A stretch of 49,969 nt of DNA from UPXZ01 sp964634605 (GCA_964634605.1 CAZWLJ010000023.1:1-49969); one strand, 5' to 3'; counted from the first letter of the stretch, positions 15,882-25,188 are shown. Numbers and translations are program-made. The notes: generated by a model from the letters alone, not told the origin.

Positions 15882-16632
15882 TTTATCAGAAATAAAAGCC
15901 CGTCTGAATGAATGGGTAATACGGTACAATCATCCTGATTTTATTGAACAGGATCCCATCCGGATTCCGCACCGTTTCACCCGAAAAGAGGACATCGAAA
16001 TAGCCGGATTTATGGCCGCTGCCATCGCCTGGGGACAACGAAAAACCATCGTGAAAAACGGAGATTTCCTGATGGATCTGATGGATAATTCGCCATATGA
16101 TTTCGTAATGGAAGGAAAAGATTTTGACAGGTTCGACCGCTTCGTTCACCGTACTTTCAACGGTGCTGACTGTCTTTTTTTTCTCCGTTCGATGCGTAAT
16201 ATCTACCTGAATCACGGAGGTCCGGAGCGGGTTTTCACAGCGGGTTATCTATCTGAAAAAACAATTTATGGTTCATTGAAACACTTCAGGGAAGTTTTTT
16301 TGGAAACAGCACATGAAAAAAGGTCTGAAAAACACCTGCCGGATGTCACCTCTGGTTCGGCGGCAAAACGACTGAATATGTTTCTCCGGTGGATGGTCAG
16401 AAGCGACGAAAAGGAAGTGGATTTCGGACTCTGGAAAGGCATTCCGGCATCGGCTCTGATGCTGCCTCTCGACGTTCACACGGGCGACGTAAGCAGAGCG
16501 CTCGGGCTTCTGCACCGGAAGCAGAACGACTGGAAAGCTGTGGAAGAAATTACCGGAATTTTACGTAAATTTGACCCGGACGATCCGGTTAAATATGACT
16601 TTGCACTTTTTGGAACGGGTATCTATGGTTGA
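15874..16632 (+). CDS. TIGR02757 family (DUF2400) protein
   Basis: 252 residues from ATG 15874, chosen because MNDLSEIKARLNEWV is the natural start and overlaps the pnuC stop; a start 27 bases upstream is possible but lies deeper within pnuC. Family landmarks: YNHPDFIEQDPIRIPHRF, the EDIEIAGFMAAAIAWGQRK helix, NMFLRWMVRSDE, and the C-terminal LPLDVHTGDVSRALGL with KYDFALFGTGI at the end. The region around GQRK and the C-terminal VHTG has been likened to helix-hairpin-helix DNA glycosylase folds, but no activity has been shown to my knowledge. Cytoplasmic. Translationally coupled to pnuC. Confidence 0.88.
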   Translation: MNDLSEIKARLNEWVIRYNHPDFIEQDPIRIPHRFTRKEDIEIAGFMAAAIAWGQRKTIVKNGDFLMDLMDNSPYDFVMEGKDFDRFDRFVHRTFNGADCLFFLRSMRNIYLNHGGPERVFTAGYLSEKTIYGSLKHFREVFLETAHEKRSEKHLPDVTSGSAAKRLNMFLRWMVRSDEKEVDFGLWKGIPASALMLPLDVHTGDVSRALGLLHRKQNDWKAVEEITGILRKFDPDDPVKYDFALFGTGIYG

Positions 16633-16709
16633 CTGATACAGATGCCTGATTGTTCGGATTATCCGGTCTGATATTAATTCGTATAATTCGTTTTTATTCG
16701 TATAAAAAA

Positions 16710-18194
16710 ATGAAGATTTTTACCACAGAACAAATCCGTCGTATCGACCAGTACACAATCGATAATGAACCTGTTGCATCTGTCGGTTTGATGGAACGTG
16801 CGGCTGACAGAATACTTCAGCAGTTCAAGAAAGACTGGAGCATGAAGCGCGAGATACTGATACTGGCAGGACCGGGAAACAACGGCGGCGACGGACTGGC
16901 ACTTGGACGGATGTTGCTCCAGATTGGTTACGAAGCGGAGATTATTTTACTCCACACCGGAAAAATATCACCCGATTGCAGGCAAAACAAGGAACGGTTG
17001 CAGGAGTATTTCCCGGACTATTTCACCGAGCAAATCAACAGTTTTGCTCCTCCGAAAATTTCGTGTAATACCATCATCGTGGATGCCTTGTTTGGCACCG
17101 GACTGACCAAACCGGCCGAAAATATGTTCGCCGCAGTAATTAACTGGATAAACCGTACCGGCAATACGGTGGTATCCATCGATATTCCTTCGGGATTAAC
17201 GGGCGAAGGATGTGTATCCGAAACCGATGTTGTGGTAAATGCAGACGTAACTTACACGCTTCAGTTCCCGAAAATATCTTTCTTCTTTGCCGAAAACGAG
17301 AAGTATACCGGACAATGGAAAGTGATTGACATTCAGCTTCATCCGAAAGCCATTGCAGACACCGAAACATCCCGGATAATGCCTGACAAATCGTATGTGC
17401 AGGCAATGCTTAAAACCAGGTCAAGGTTTTCGCACAAAGGAACTTTCGGTCACGTGCTGATATGGGCGGGTAAAAAGGGAATGGCAGGTGCGGCAGTACT
17501 TACTGCAAAAGCGGCATTGCGAAGCGGAGCAGGACTGGTGAGTGTACACAGCGTGGAAGAAAACCGGATTATCCTGCAAACTTCGGTTTCCGAAGCAATT
17601 TTTATGAACGAACTGCCTGAGCTGACCCTCTACGATTCCTTTGCATTGGGTCCCGGACTTGGCACCGGAAATCAGACAGCAGAAATGCTGTTCGAAATGC
17701 TGAAAAACATGCAAAAACCGTGTGTGCTCGATGCCGATGCGCTGAACATCATTTCACAACATAAGAACTACCTGGAGTTTGTACCCGAAAACAGCATTCT
17801 AACCCCTCATCCAAAGGAATTTGACCGTATGTTCGGCACCTCATCCAACTCACAGGAAAGAATGGATATAACCTTAAAGGCAGCTCAGGAATACAAAGTG
17901 GTAATAGTGCTGAAAAGTGCCAATACATTCATAGCTACACCTGACGGAAAGACGTTTATTAATACTACCGGCAACCCGGGAATGGCTGTCGGAGGCATGG
18001 GCGATGTTCTCACAGGTATTATTGCCGGACTGATGGCTCAGGGATATACATCCGAAGAAAGTGCTATTGCAGGCGTTTATCTGCACGGACTGGCAGGCGA
18101 CCTGGCACTCGGAGGACAATCTGCAGAAAGTTTGCTGCCTTCTGATCTGATTCAGCACATGGGCATTTCCTTTAATCAGATCCGGAAAACGTGA
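16710..18194 (+). CDS. nnr: bifunctional NAD(P)H-hydrate epimerase/dehydratase
   Basis: 494 residues from ATG 16710 (MKIFTTEQIRRIDQY), the conserved start of the family; the frame is open 60 bases further upstream but without family similarity. Residues 1-~215 are the YjeF_N epimerase domain with the LAGPGNNGGDGLALGRML loop; residues ~220-490 are the ADP/ATP-dependent dehydratase, with LGPGLGTGNQTAE, ILTPHPKEFDRMFG and the nucleotide-binding GNPGMAVGGMGDVLTGIIAG. It restores NADH/NADPH from their damaged hydrated forms. Both halves look complete. The 50 bases upstream contain three copies of ATTCGT (see findings). Confidence 0.95.
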   Translation: MKIFTTEQIRRIDQYTIDNEPVASVGLMERAADRILQQFKKDWSMKREILILAGPGNNGGDGLALGRMLLQIGYEAEIILLHTGKISPDCRQNKERLQEYFPDYFTEQINSFAPPKISCNTIIVDALFGTGLTKPAENMFAAVINWINRTGNTVVSIDIPSGLTGEGCVSETDVVVNADVTYTLQFPKISFFFAENEKYTGQWKVIDIQLHPKAIADTETSRIMPDKSYVQAMLKTRSRFSHKGTFGHVLIWAGKKGMAGAAVLTAKAALRSGAGLVSVHSVEENRIILQTSVSEAIFMNELPELTLYDSFALGPGLGTGNQTAEMLFEMLKNMQKPCVLDADALNIISQHKNYLEFVPENSILTPHPKEFDRMFGTSSNSQERMDITLKAAQEYKVVIVLKSANTFIATPDGKTFINTTGNPGMAVGGMGDVLTGIIAGLMAQGYTSEESAIAGVYLHGLAGDLALGGQSAESLLPSDLIQHMGISFNQIRKT

Positions 18195-18309
18195 GAATTG
18201 TATATCCCGGATAAAATTCGTGTTCCGGTATGATCTCCGGATGCAAAAATCAGTATCAACACCCTTTAAGGATTTATTGCACAACAGGTGAAGAATCAAT
18301 ATAAAATGA

Positions 18310-18317
18310 TATATTTG
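18310..18317 (+). promoter_or_regulatory. -7 element upstream of the exporter operon
   Basis: TATATTTG matches TAnnTTTG, about 90 bases before the TolC gene. No convincing -33 box at the standard distance. It lies in the 212-base spacer after nnr, which otherwise shows no gene. Confidence 0.45.
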
Positions 18318-18406
18318 CAGAAATTAAGTGTTCGGCTTTATCCGGAAAATAAACCGGTTTCTAAATAAATTATTGTTGCTTAACGAACAAAAACTGGACT
18401 GAAAAA

Positions 18407-19660
18407 ATGAAAAAAATCCTTTTTCTTCTGGTCATATTCCTTCCTTTTTTTTCGGTTAAATCGCAGGAAATCACACTGAACGAGTGTCAGGAACTGGCGC
18501 GTACACACTTCCCGCTCATCCGGCAGCATGACTTAATTACACAATCTGCAAACAACGCCGCTACGGCATTGCTGAGTAAATATTACCCGCAAATGCAGTT
18601 AGCCGGACAAGCTACCTGGCAATCGGATGTGACTAAAATACCGATAACGATACCAAATCTGACTATTCCTGAACTGGAAAAAGATCAGTATAAATTGTAT
18701 GCCGAAGTTTCGCAACTGGTATTTGATGGCGGTGAAACCGGTTTACAGTGCAAAACGATACATGCAAATGCTTTGGTCGAAAAACAAAAGACTGAAGTGG
18801 AAATGTATAAACTCCGGGACCGGATTAACCAAACCTATTTTGGCGTTTTATTGATGGATGAGCAGCTCAAACAAAACGAAATCCTGCAGAATGACCTTAA
18901 GACTGCTCTCCAGAAAATAAAGGTGATGGTGAGCAACGGTGTATCACTTGCCACCAACGAGCAAAACCTCGAAGCCGAACTGCTGAATGTAAAACAACTC
19001 AACTCCGGAATACTCACCGGTAAACAATCACTGATAAAAGTGATGGAACTGCTCACAGGCAAACAAATAAGCGACCAAACAAAATTTTTACCTCCTGCTT
19101 CTGTCTCTTTGAATACCGGTAACCAGCGACCTGAATTAAATTTGCTGGATCAGCAAATAAACAACCTTTCATTGCAGCGCAAACAGCTTACAGCTCAGTT
19201 ACTTCCGAAACTGAACCTCTTTGCACAGGGAGGGTATGGAAAACCCGGGCTTAACATGTTCACCAATAGTTTTGAACCTTATTTTATTGCGGGTGCCAAA
19301 ATTAACTGGCAGTTTTCAAGACTTTACACACTCGGGAAGGAACGTACCAACATTGAAATACAACATAAATCGCTGGATCTGCAAAAAGAAATTTTCAATC
19401 TGAACAACAGCATCAGTCAGACACAGCAATCAGGTGAAATACAGAAACTGAGACAAATGCTGCAAACGGACGACGAGATTGTGTTGTTGCGAAATAAAAT
19501 AAAGGAGACATCTCTCATTCAGCTCGAGAACGGAGTAATCACCAGCGCCGATTTCATCCGCGAAGCCAATGCCGAAAACCAGGCTCGTCAAAAGAAATCT
19601 CTTCACGAAATGCAGTTGCTCCTGGCTGAATACAGCCTGATGTGGATGAAGGGAAACTGA
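18407..19660 (+). CDS. TolC-family outer membrane efflux protein
   Basis: 417 residues with a signal peptide (MKKILFLLVIFLPFFSVKSQ). The body is long amphipathic helix with heptad-like spacing and two pseudo-repeats (LNECQELARTHFPLIRQH near the start and the PELNLLDQQINNLSLQRKQL segment in the middle), the pattern of TolC/OEP proteins that form the outer membrane channel and periplasmic tunnel. It is the first gene of a six-gene run read in the same direction and spaced 0-76 bases, followed by an adaptor, two ATPases and two permeases, so it is the exit duct of that exporter. Confidence 0.92.
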   Translation: MKKILFLLVIFLPFFSVKSQEITLNECQELARTHFPLIRQHDLITQSANNAATALLSKYYPQMQLAGQATWQSDVTKIPITIPNLTIPELEKDQYKLYAEVSQLVFDGGETGLQCKTIHANALVEKQKTEVEMYKLRDRINQTYFGVLLMDEQLKQNEILQNDLKTALQKIKVMVSNGVSLATNEQNLEAELLNVKQLNSGILTGKQSLIKVMELLTGKQISDQTKFLPPASVSLNTGNQRPELNLLDQQINNLSLQRKQLTAQLLPKLNLFAQGGYGKPGLNMFTNSFEPYFIAGAKINWQFSRLYTLGKERTNIEIQHKSLDLQKEIFNLNNSISQTQQSGEIQKLRQMLQTDDEIVLLRNKIKETSLIQLENGVITSADFIREANAENQARQKKSLHEMQLLLAEYSLMWMKGN

Positions 19661-19712
19661 AATTTAACTGACAAACAGCATGTTGTTTAATCATAACTAT
19701 TTTACACAACGT

Positions 19713-20684
19713 ATGAAGAAAAAAACTATAGCCGGAATTATCCTTTGTCTGGTAATTATCACAACGGCTTCCTGCAATTCTGACGAAAAAAAAGCCGATG
19801 CTTCCGGTTATTTCGAAACGGTTGAAACCATTGTTTCGGCTAAAGGGAACGGAACAATCCTTTCGCTCGATGTGGAAGAAGGCATGCAACTCGAAGCCGG
19901 AGCCAAAGTCGGTCAGATTGACAGCACTCAGATTTACCTGACAATCAGGCAGATACAAGAACAGAAAGGGGCGGTACTCAGCCGAAAACCCGACATCAGT
20001 TCGCAGACTGCAGTTCTGAAAGAACAGCTCGTGCAAGCCAACCGCGAATTGCAGCGGGTGGAAAACCTCTATACCGGACAGGCTGCCACCCGGAAGCAAC
20101 TGGATGATGCACGGTCGGCAGTGGCGGTGCTCAACCGGCAGCTCAGTGCACAGCAAACTACGCTCGATAAAACCACAGCCAGTGTCGGGAAGGAAACAAA
20201 TCCGCTCGAAATGCAGATTGAACTGCTCGAAGACCAGCTCCGTAAATGCCGCATTATCAATCCCGTAACCGGAACCGTATTGGTGAAATATGCCGAACCG
20301 GGCGAAATGACAGCCGTTGGCAGACCGATTTACAAAATTGCCGATTTATCGACCATGATACTGCGGGCTTACATCACTGCCGGGCAACTGGGAAGCCTGA
20401 AACTGGGACAGAAAGTGAACGTACTGACCGACCTGGGCAAGGAAAAACTCACCGGATACGAAGGAACCGTAACCTGGATAAGCAGCAAGGCAGAATTTAC
20501 CCCCAAAACCATTCAAACACGTGACGAACGCTCCAACGAGGTGTATGCCGTGAAAATTGCCGTGAAAAATGATGGTTTCCTGAAAATTGGAATGTATGCC
20601 GAAGTGCAGATTGCACAGCAGATGCCTGAACCGGATACTCAAACAGTGAACAGCGGGCTTTCAAAAGAAAATCAGCGAAAGTGA
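19713..20684 (+). CDS. HlyD-type periplasmic adaptor lipoprotein
   Basis: 323 residues from ATG 19713 (MKKKTIAGIILC), preferred over an ATG 33 bases upstream because it places a lipoprotein signal at the start; the lipobox TASC gives a lipidated Cys anchored in the inner membrane. Residues ~40-70 and ~195-220 are the two halves of the lipoyl-like domain (NGTILSLDVEEGMQLEAG and INPVTGTVLVKYAEPGEM), enclosing a coiled-coil hairpin (~85-190), then a beta-barrel domain (LKLGQKVNVLTD). It bridges the permeases and the TolC channel. The gene order matches the E. coli ybhG-F-S-R type. The stop overlaps the next gene's GTG start by four bases. Confidence 0.92.
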   Translation: MKKKTIAGIILCLVIITTASCNSDEKKADASGYFETVETIVSAKGNGTILSLDVEEGMQLEAGAKVGQIDSTQIYLTIRQIQEQKGAVLSRKPDISSQTAVLKEQLVQANRELQRVENLYTGQAATRKQLDDARSAVAVLNRQLSAQQTTLDKTTASVGKETNPLEMQIELLEDQLRKCRIINPVTGTVLVKYAEPGEMTAVGRPIYKIADLSTMILRAYITAGQLGSLKLGQKVNVLTDLGKEKLTGYEGTVTWISSKAEFTPKTIQTRDERSNEVYAVKIAVKNDGFLKIGMYAEVQIAQQMPEPDTQTVNSGLSKENQRK

Positions 20685-21601
20685 ATTATATCGAACTACA
20701 TACTGTATCGAAAACCTACGACAAAGGAAAAGTGCTTGCTGTGAACAATATAAGTTTGTCGGCAGCCGAGGGTGAAATTTTCGGGTTGATAGGCCCGGAC
20801 GGTGCCGGAAAAACATCTATTTTCCGCATGCTCACTACCCTGATTACTCCCGACAGCGGTTCTGCCAGGGTGCTTGGATACGATGTGGTGAAAGATTACC
20901 GCCAAATCAGGAATGAAGTAGGCTATATGCCGGGGCGGTTTTCATTGTATCCCGACCTGAGCGTGGAAGAAAATCTGAGATTTTATGCTACCATGTTTGG
21001 CACCACCATTGAGGAGAATTATCACTTTATCCGTGATATTTACGTGCAGATCGAAGCATTCAGGAAACGAAAGGCAGGTGAACTTTCGGGCGGGATGAAG
21101 CAGAAGCTGGCGCTTTGCTGCGCGTTGATTCACAAGCCGAAAGTGCTGTTTCTGGATGAACCGACAACAGGCATTGATCCTGTATCACGAAAAGAACTGT
21201 GGGAAATGCTCCGGAAACTGAAAACCGGGAATATCTGCATTTTTGTTTCCACGCCCTACATGGACGAAGCCCTGCAATGTGACCGCATAGCCCTGATACA
21301 ACAGGGTAAAATACTGAGAATTGACACTCCTCAGGCGGTTGTGAAGCAATTTGATAAATTCATTTACGCCGTGAGTTCCGATGACACCTACAAACTGCTG
21401 AAAGTATTGAAGCAATACCCCGAACGGCTCATCAGCTATCCCTTCGGTGAATTTGCACATCTTGTAGCTGACAGCGAACTGGATGAAATCCGGCTTGGAG
21501 AATTTCTGAAAAATAACGGATTAAACGATATCCGCATCAGCCGCATCAGCGCCACCATCGAAGATTGTTTTATCGATTTGAGCAGGCAAACGAAGGTTTG
21601 A
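20681..21601 (+). CDS. exporter ATPase 1 (first half-site, H-loop His lost)
   Basis: 306 residues, starting with GTG at 20681 that overlaps the adaptor stop (GTGA). An ABC ATPase of the ABC-2/drug exporter class: Walker A GPDGAGKTS (near residue 39), Q-loop in VGYMPGRFSLY, signature LSGGMKQKLALC, Walker B VLFLDEPTTGIDP with catalytic Glu. At the H-loop the usual His is replaced by Pro (VSTPYMDEA). The C-terminal ~80 residues form the extension typical of this class. It corresponds to the first half of the fused YbhF/RbbA-type ATPase of enterobacteria, here encoded separately. Expected to pair with ATPase 2. Confidence 0.93.
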   Translation: MNYIELHTVSKTYDKGKVLAVNNISLSAAEGEIFGLIGPDGAGKTSIFRMLTTLITPDSGSARVLGYDVVKDYRQIRNEVGYMPGRFSLYPDLSVEENLRFYATMFGTTIEENYHFIRDIYVQIEAFRKRKAGELSGGMKQKLALCCALIHKPKVLFLDEPTTGIDPVSRKELWEMLRKLKTGNICIFVSTPYMDEALQCDRIALIQQGKILRIDTPQAVVKQFDKFIYAVSSDDTYKLLKVLKQYPERLISYPFGEFAHLVADSELDEIRLGEFLKNNGLNDIRISRISATIEDCFIDLSRQTKV

Positions 21602-21677
21602 ATGAAGGAAACCGGAAGATTGTGCAATGTGTAGTGTGTTGAACGACAAATAAATGTGTTTCTGATATAACAATAAT

Positions 21678-22412
21678 ATGTATTCCATTACAGCCGATAA
21701 ACTGACAAAAAAATTCGGGAATTTCACAGCCGTGGATGCCATTACCTTCGATGTGAAGGAAGGGGAGATTTTCGGTTTTCTCGGAGCCAATGGCGCCGGG
21801 AAGACTACCGCCATGCGAATTCTCTGCGGTTTGTCGTACCCCACAGCAGGTCAGGCAAGGGTGGCGGGATTTGATGTGTACAGGCAGCAGGAGCAAATCA
21901 AGAAAAACATTGGCTACATGAGCCAGAAATTTTCGCTGTACGAGAACCTGACCGTGAGCGAGAATATCGAATTCTACGGGGGGGTGTACGGTTTGCGGAT
22001 GAAAGAAATCAGACCACGGATGAAAAACCTGCTGGAAACTCTCGGGCTGGCAGGCGAAGCACATAAACTGGTGGGTTCATTGCCTCTCGGTTGGAAGCAA
22101 AAACTGGCATTCTCCACCGCTATTTTTCACGAACCACGGATTGTTTTTCTGGACGAGCCCACCAGCGGAGTTGATCCGGTGACGCGGCGGCAGTTCTGGG
22201 AAATGATTTATGAGGCAGCATCGCGCGGAATTACCGTGTTTGTTACCACGCACTACATGGACGAGGCGGAGTACTGCAACCGAATTTCGCTCATGGTTGA
22301 CGGAAGGATTGACGCCCTTGATGCTCCCTCCAGCCTGAAAAAACAGTTCGGAGTGGAAACAATGAGTGATGTGTTTTACGCGTTAGCCCGCGGAGCAAAA
22401 CGAAACGAATGA
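21678..22412 (+). CDS. exporter ATPase 2 (degenerate signature motif)
   Basis: 244 residues. Walker A GANGAGKTT, Q-loop region IGYMSQKFSLYENLTV, Walker B IVFLDEPTSGVDP and the H-loop His (VTTHYMDEAEYC) are intact, but the signature is LPLGWKQKLAFS in place of LSGGQ. It equals the second half of YbhF/RbbA-type proteins, where the same divergence is seen. With ATPase 1, it predicts a heterodimer with one canonical site. A 76-base gap separates it from ATPase 1 and its stop overlaps the first permease start by four bases (ATGA), so it is tightly coupled to the permeases. Confidence 0.93.
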   Translation: MYSITADKLTKKFGNFTAVDAITFDVKEGEIFGFLGANGAGKTTAMRILCGLSYPTAGQARVAGFDVYRQQEQIKKNIGYMSQKFSLYENLTVSENIEFYGGVYGLRMKEIRPRMKNLLETLGLAGEAHKLVGSLPLGWKQKLAFSTAIFHEPRIVFLDEPTSGVDPVTRRQFWEMIYEAASRGITVFVTTHYMDEAEYCNRISLMVDGRIDALDAPSSLKKQFGVETMSDVFYALARGAKRNE

Positions 22413-23521
22413 TGAATAACACCTTCAAACAGCTGGCGGCTTTTCTTCAGAAAGAGTTTCTGCATGTCTTTCGCGATAAGCGGACCTTGCTGGTCATGTT
22501 CGGTCTGCCCATAGCTCAGATTCTGATATTTGGCTTTGCCCTCACCAACGAGGTGAAAAATGCCCGCCTGCTGGTTGTATGTCCGAAACCGGATGTTGAA
22601 GCCAGAAAGCTAGTTGAAAAAATTGATGCCAGTTCGTATTTTACCATTACGCATACTGTGCCATCCCGCAAAGACCTGGAGAGCTATTTCAGAAACAACG
22701 AAGCCCAGTGCGCGCTCATCCTGCCCGATAATCTGGCTGCATCGGCTACAGAGCCTGTTCAGCTGCAAATAGTGGCTGATGCTACCGATCCGAATTTTGC
22801 CAAAACAGTGGTTTTTTACCTCTCCGCCATTATCGGTGAATATCAGCAGTCACAGTCAGTGCAGTCGGTACCGATGAAAATAAATACTGAAATACGGATG
22901 CTTTACAATCCCTCACTGAATGGTTCGATGAACTTCGTACCCGGAGTTATTGCGCTGATAATGATGATAGTATGCACCACGCTGACAGCCATCGCCATTG
23001 TACGTGAAAAAGAAATGGGAACCATCGAAACACTGCTTGTTTCACCGCTGAAACCTTTTTTGCTGCTTATATCGAAAGCCATTCCCTATGCTGTTATATC
23101 GCTTGTAAATCTTTCGTTCATCCTGTTGCTGAGTAATCTGGTGCTCGACGTTCCTGTTCGGGGCAGCGTGGTTTTGCTGCTGACAGAGTGCTTTTTATAC
23201 ATACTTTCCTGTTTGGCGCTCGGGCTGATGATATCCAATATTGCCAGTTCACAGGCGGTGGCCATGCTCGTTTCCATGGCAGGAATTCTGTTGCCAACGT
23301 TGTTGCTTACCGGATTTTTGTTCCCGCTTGAGAATATGCCCTGGATATTCCAGTGGCTTTCCAATATTGTGCCTGCCCGGTGGTTTTTTATCATTGTGAA
23401 ATCCATTATGCTCAAAGGTCTTGGCCTGAAAGACATCTGGATGGAAACAACCATCCTGATAAGTATGACTGTCATCCTTCTCACCATAAGTCTGAAACGA
23501 TTTAAAATCCGGCTGGAATGA
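22409..23521 (+). CDS. ABC-2 type exporter permease 1
   Basis: 370 residues. Topology is the ABC-2 standard: one N-terminal membrane segment (TLLVMFGLPIAQILIFGFAL), a ~150-residue extracytoplasmic domain, then about five segments, with the cytoplasmic coupling segment VREKEMGTIETLLVSPLKP between them. Homologous to YbhS/YhhJ-like permeases of multidrug exporters. ATG overlaps the ATPase 2 stop and its own stop overlaps the next permease start by four bases, indicating translational coupling and equal stoichiometry with permease 2. Substrate unknown. Confidence 0.92.
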   Translation: MMNNTFKQLAAFLQKEFLHVFRDKRTLLVMFGLPIAQILIFGFALTNEVKNARLLVVCPKPDVEARKLVEKIDASSYFTITHTVPSRKDLESYFRNNEAQCALILPDNLAASATEPVQLQIVADATDPNFAKTVVFYLSAIIGEYQQSQSVQSVPMKINTEIRMLYNPSLNGSMNFVPGVIALIMMIVCTTLTAIAIVREKEMGTIETLLVSPLKPFLLLISKAIPYAVISLVNLSFILLLSNLVLDVPVRGSVVLLLTECFLYILSCLALGLMISNIASSQAVAMLVSMAGILLPTLLLTGFLFPLENMPWIFQWLSNIVPARWFFIIVKSIMLKGLGLKDIWMETTILISMTVILLTISLKRFKIRLE

Positions 23522-24630
23522 GGGTACTGTTTTACATATTACGCAAGGAATTCATTCAGATACTGAGAGACCGGATGATGTTGCCGATGCTGCTGTTCAT
23601 GCCGTTTTTACAGCTGCTTATCCTTCCTTTTGCTGCCGATATGGATGTCCGCCATCTGAAAATAGTCATTGTGGACAATGATTACAGCCCCGCTTCGCGA
23701 AGTCTTATCTCCAGATTCACGTCATCCGACCTGTTTGAAATTTACGCGGTTTCCCATTCGTATTCTCAGGCTCTGAAATACGTTGAAACAGATAAGGCTG
23801 ATATCGTTTTGCATATTCCGCGCAACTTCGAACGGGATTTAATCCGTGAAGGAAACGTCAGCGTGGCAGTTACGGCCGATGCCATCAACGGGGTGAAAGC
23901 AGGACTTGGAACCAGCTACCTGAATGCGATTATTCAGAATTTCAACAGGGATATCGTGGTGGAATGGTCGCCGGAAATCAATCTTTCGGCTGCTCAGGAT
24001 ATCCGCTATTCATTCTGGTACAATCCGAACCTCATGTACAGGAATTTTATTGTTCCGGCCATCCTGGTGCTGCTCGTTACAGTCATCAGCGGCTTTGTAT
24101 CGGCTCTGAATATTGTCAGCGAAAAAGAGAAAGGCACCATAGAACAGATTAATGTCACTCCCCTGAAAAAATGGCAGTTTATTATCGGCAAACTGCTTCC
24201 GTTCTGGTTTATCGGCCTTTTCGATTTCACCCTGGGTTTGCTTATTCTTCGTTATGTATACGCCATTCCGGTAGTAGGTAGCCTGAGTACACTTTATCTG
24301 TTTACAATAGTGTATATTACCGGTATTCTGGGATTTGGCCTGCTTATTTCCACGGTGAGTAAAACCCAGCAGCAATCCATGTTTGTAGCTTTCTTTTTTG
24401 TAATGATTTTTATTCTGATGAGCGGAATGTTCACCAATGTGGAAAGTATGCCACCCTGGGCGCATACTATTTCAGATCTTATTCCCGTCACCCACTTCAT
24501 GCATGCCGTACGGGCTATTGTTCTGAAAGGAAGTATATTAATGGATTTGTGGGTGGATATGGCTTATATTGTTGGTTTTGATGTGGTTGCCATTTCGGCG
24601 GCTGTAGTGAATTATCACAAAACGGCGTAA
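23518..24630 (+). CDS. ABC-2 type exporter permease 2
   Basis: 370 residues, the same length and topology as permease 1, of which it is a divergent paralogue. The N-terminal segment is MLPMLLFMPFLQLLILPFA and the coupling segment is VSEKEKGTIEQINVTPLKK. The C-terminal SGMFTNVESMPPWAHTISDL loop is typical of YbhR-type proteins. Together the two form the membrane channel of the exporter. It ends the operon; a bidirectional terminator lies 17 bases after its stop. Confidence 0.92.
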   Translation: MRVLFYILRKEFIQILRDRMMLPMLLFMPFLQLLILPFAADMDVRHLKIVIVDNDYSPASRSLISRFTSSDLFEIYAVSHSYSQALKYVETDKADIVLHIPRNFERDLIREGNVSVAVTADAINGVKAGLGTSYLNAIIQNFNRDIVVEWSPEINLSAAQDIRYSFWYNPNLMYRNFIVPAILVLLVTVISGFVSALNIVSEKEKGTIEQINVTPLKKWQFIIGKLLPFWFIGLFDFTLGLLILRYVYAIPVVGSLSTLYLFTIVYITGILGFGLLISTVSKTQQQSMFVAFFFVMIFILMSGMFTNVESMPPWAHTISDLIPVTHFMHAVRAIVLKGSILMDLWVDMAYIVGFDVVAISAAVVNYHKTA

Positions 24631-24646
24631 CGGGATACGCACTAAA

Positions 24647-24671
24647 AAAAGGAAGTGCTGAACTTCCTTTT
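24647..24671. terminator. bidirectional terminator between the exporter operon and the MORN gene
   Basis: Perfect 9-bp stem (AAAAGGAAG at 24647-24655, CTTCCTTTT at 24663-24671) with a seven-base loop, flanked by A and T tracts so that it can act on both converging transcripts. Confidence 0.8.
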
Positions 24672-24708
24672 ATAAATTACCGTCCATTATTACTCAGGAG
24701 GGATGATT

Positions 24709-25188
24709 TTAATACTTTTTTTCTCCTGTAAGTTCACCTTTTTCGTTCCACATACGCCAGATGCCGGTTTTTTTCCCTTCATTGTAGTTCATTTCATACC
24801 GCATGATGCCGCTTTCGTCCCAAATATGCCAGATGCCGTGTTTTTTATTGTTTTTATATTCAGCTTCAGCTATGAGTGTCCCGGTGACACTGTACGAACG
24901 CCATGTACCGTGGAACTGACCATTTTTATATGACCGTATTTCTTTGGGTTTCTTATTGTCAAAATACACCACGTAAGTACCTTCGGGAGAACCGTTTTTT
25001 ATCTGCATTTCGAGTTTGAGCGCACCGTTATCGTAAAATTCACGATATTCACCCGTATAAAGCTGGTTTTGAGTAGCATCAGTAAAATATATTCCATCTT
25101 TTTCAACTATACTGCTGACAACTGTTGTTTGAGCATTAACTGAGAGAGCAATAACACTCATCAACAATATATATTTCATTTTCTTCAT
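24709..25188 (-). CDS. secreted MORN-repeat (YwqK-like) protein
   Basis: 159 residues from ATG at 25188, which starts the signal peptide MKKMKYILLMSVIALSVNAQ; ATGs at 25212 and 25179 are also in frame. After the signal come four to five copies of a ~22-residue MORN-variant repeat (YTGEYREFYDNGALKLEM, then SPEGTYVVYFDNKKPKEI, FHGTWRSYSVTGTLIAEAEY and so on). Such proteins are often labelled 'YwqK family antitoxin', but nothing here suggests a toxin partner and the signal peptide places it in the envelope. Role unknown; beta-rich scaffold. A -7 element lies ~55 bases upstream. Confidence 0.82.
   Translation of the reverse strand: MKKMKYILLMSVIALSVNAQTTVVSSIVEKDGIYFTDATQNQLYTGEYREFYDNGALKLEMQIKNGSPEGTYVVYFDNKKPKEIRSYKNGQFHGTWRSYSVTGTLIAEAEYKNNKKHGIWHIWDESGIMRYEMNYNEGKKTGIWRMWNEKGELTGEKKY

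Noticed and set aside
24709..25188. MORN-repeat protein as a real toxin-antitoxin component ('YwqK antitoxin')
   Set aside because: It has a signal peptide and no neighbouring toxin gene; the label is a database name only.
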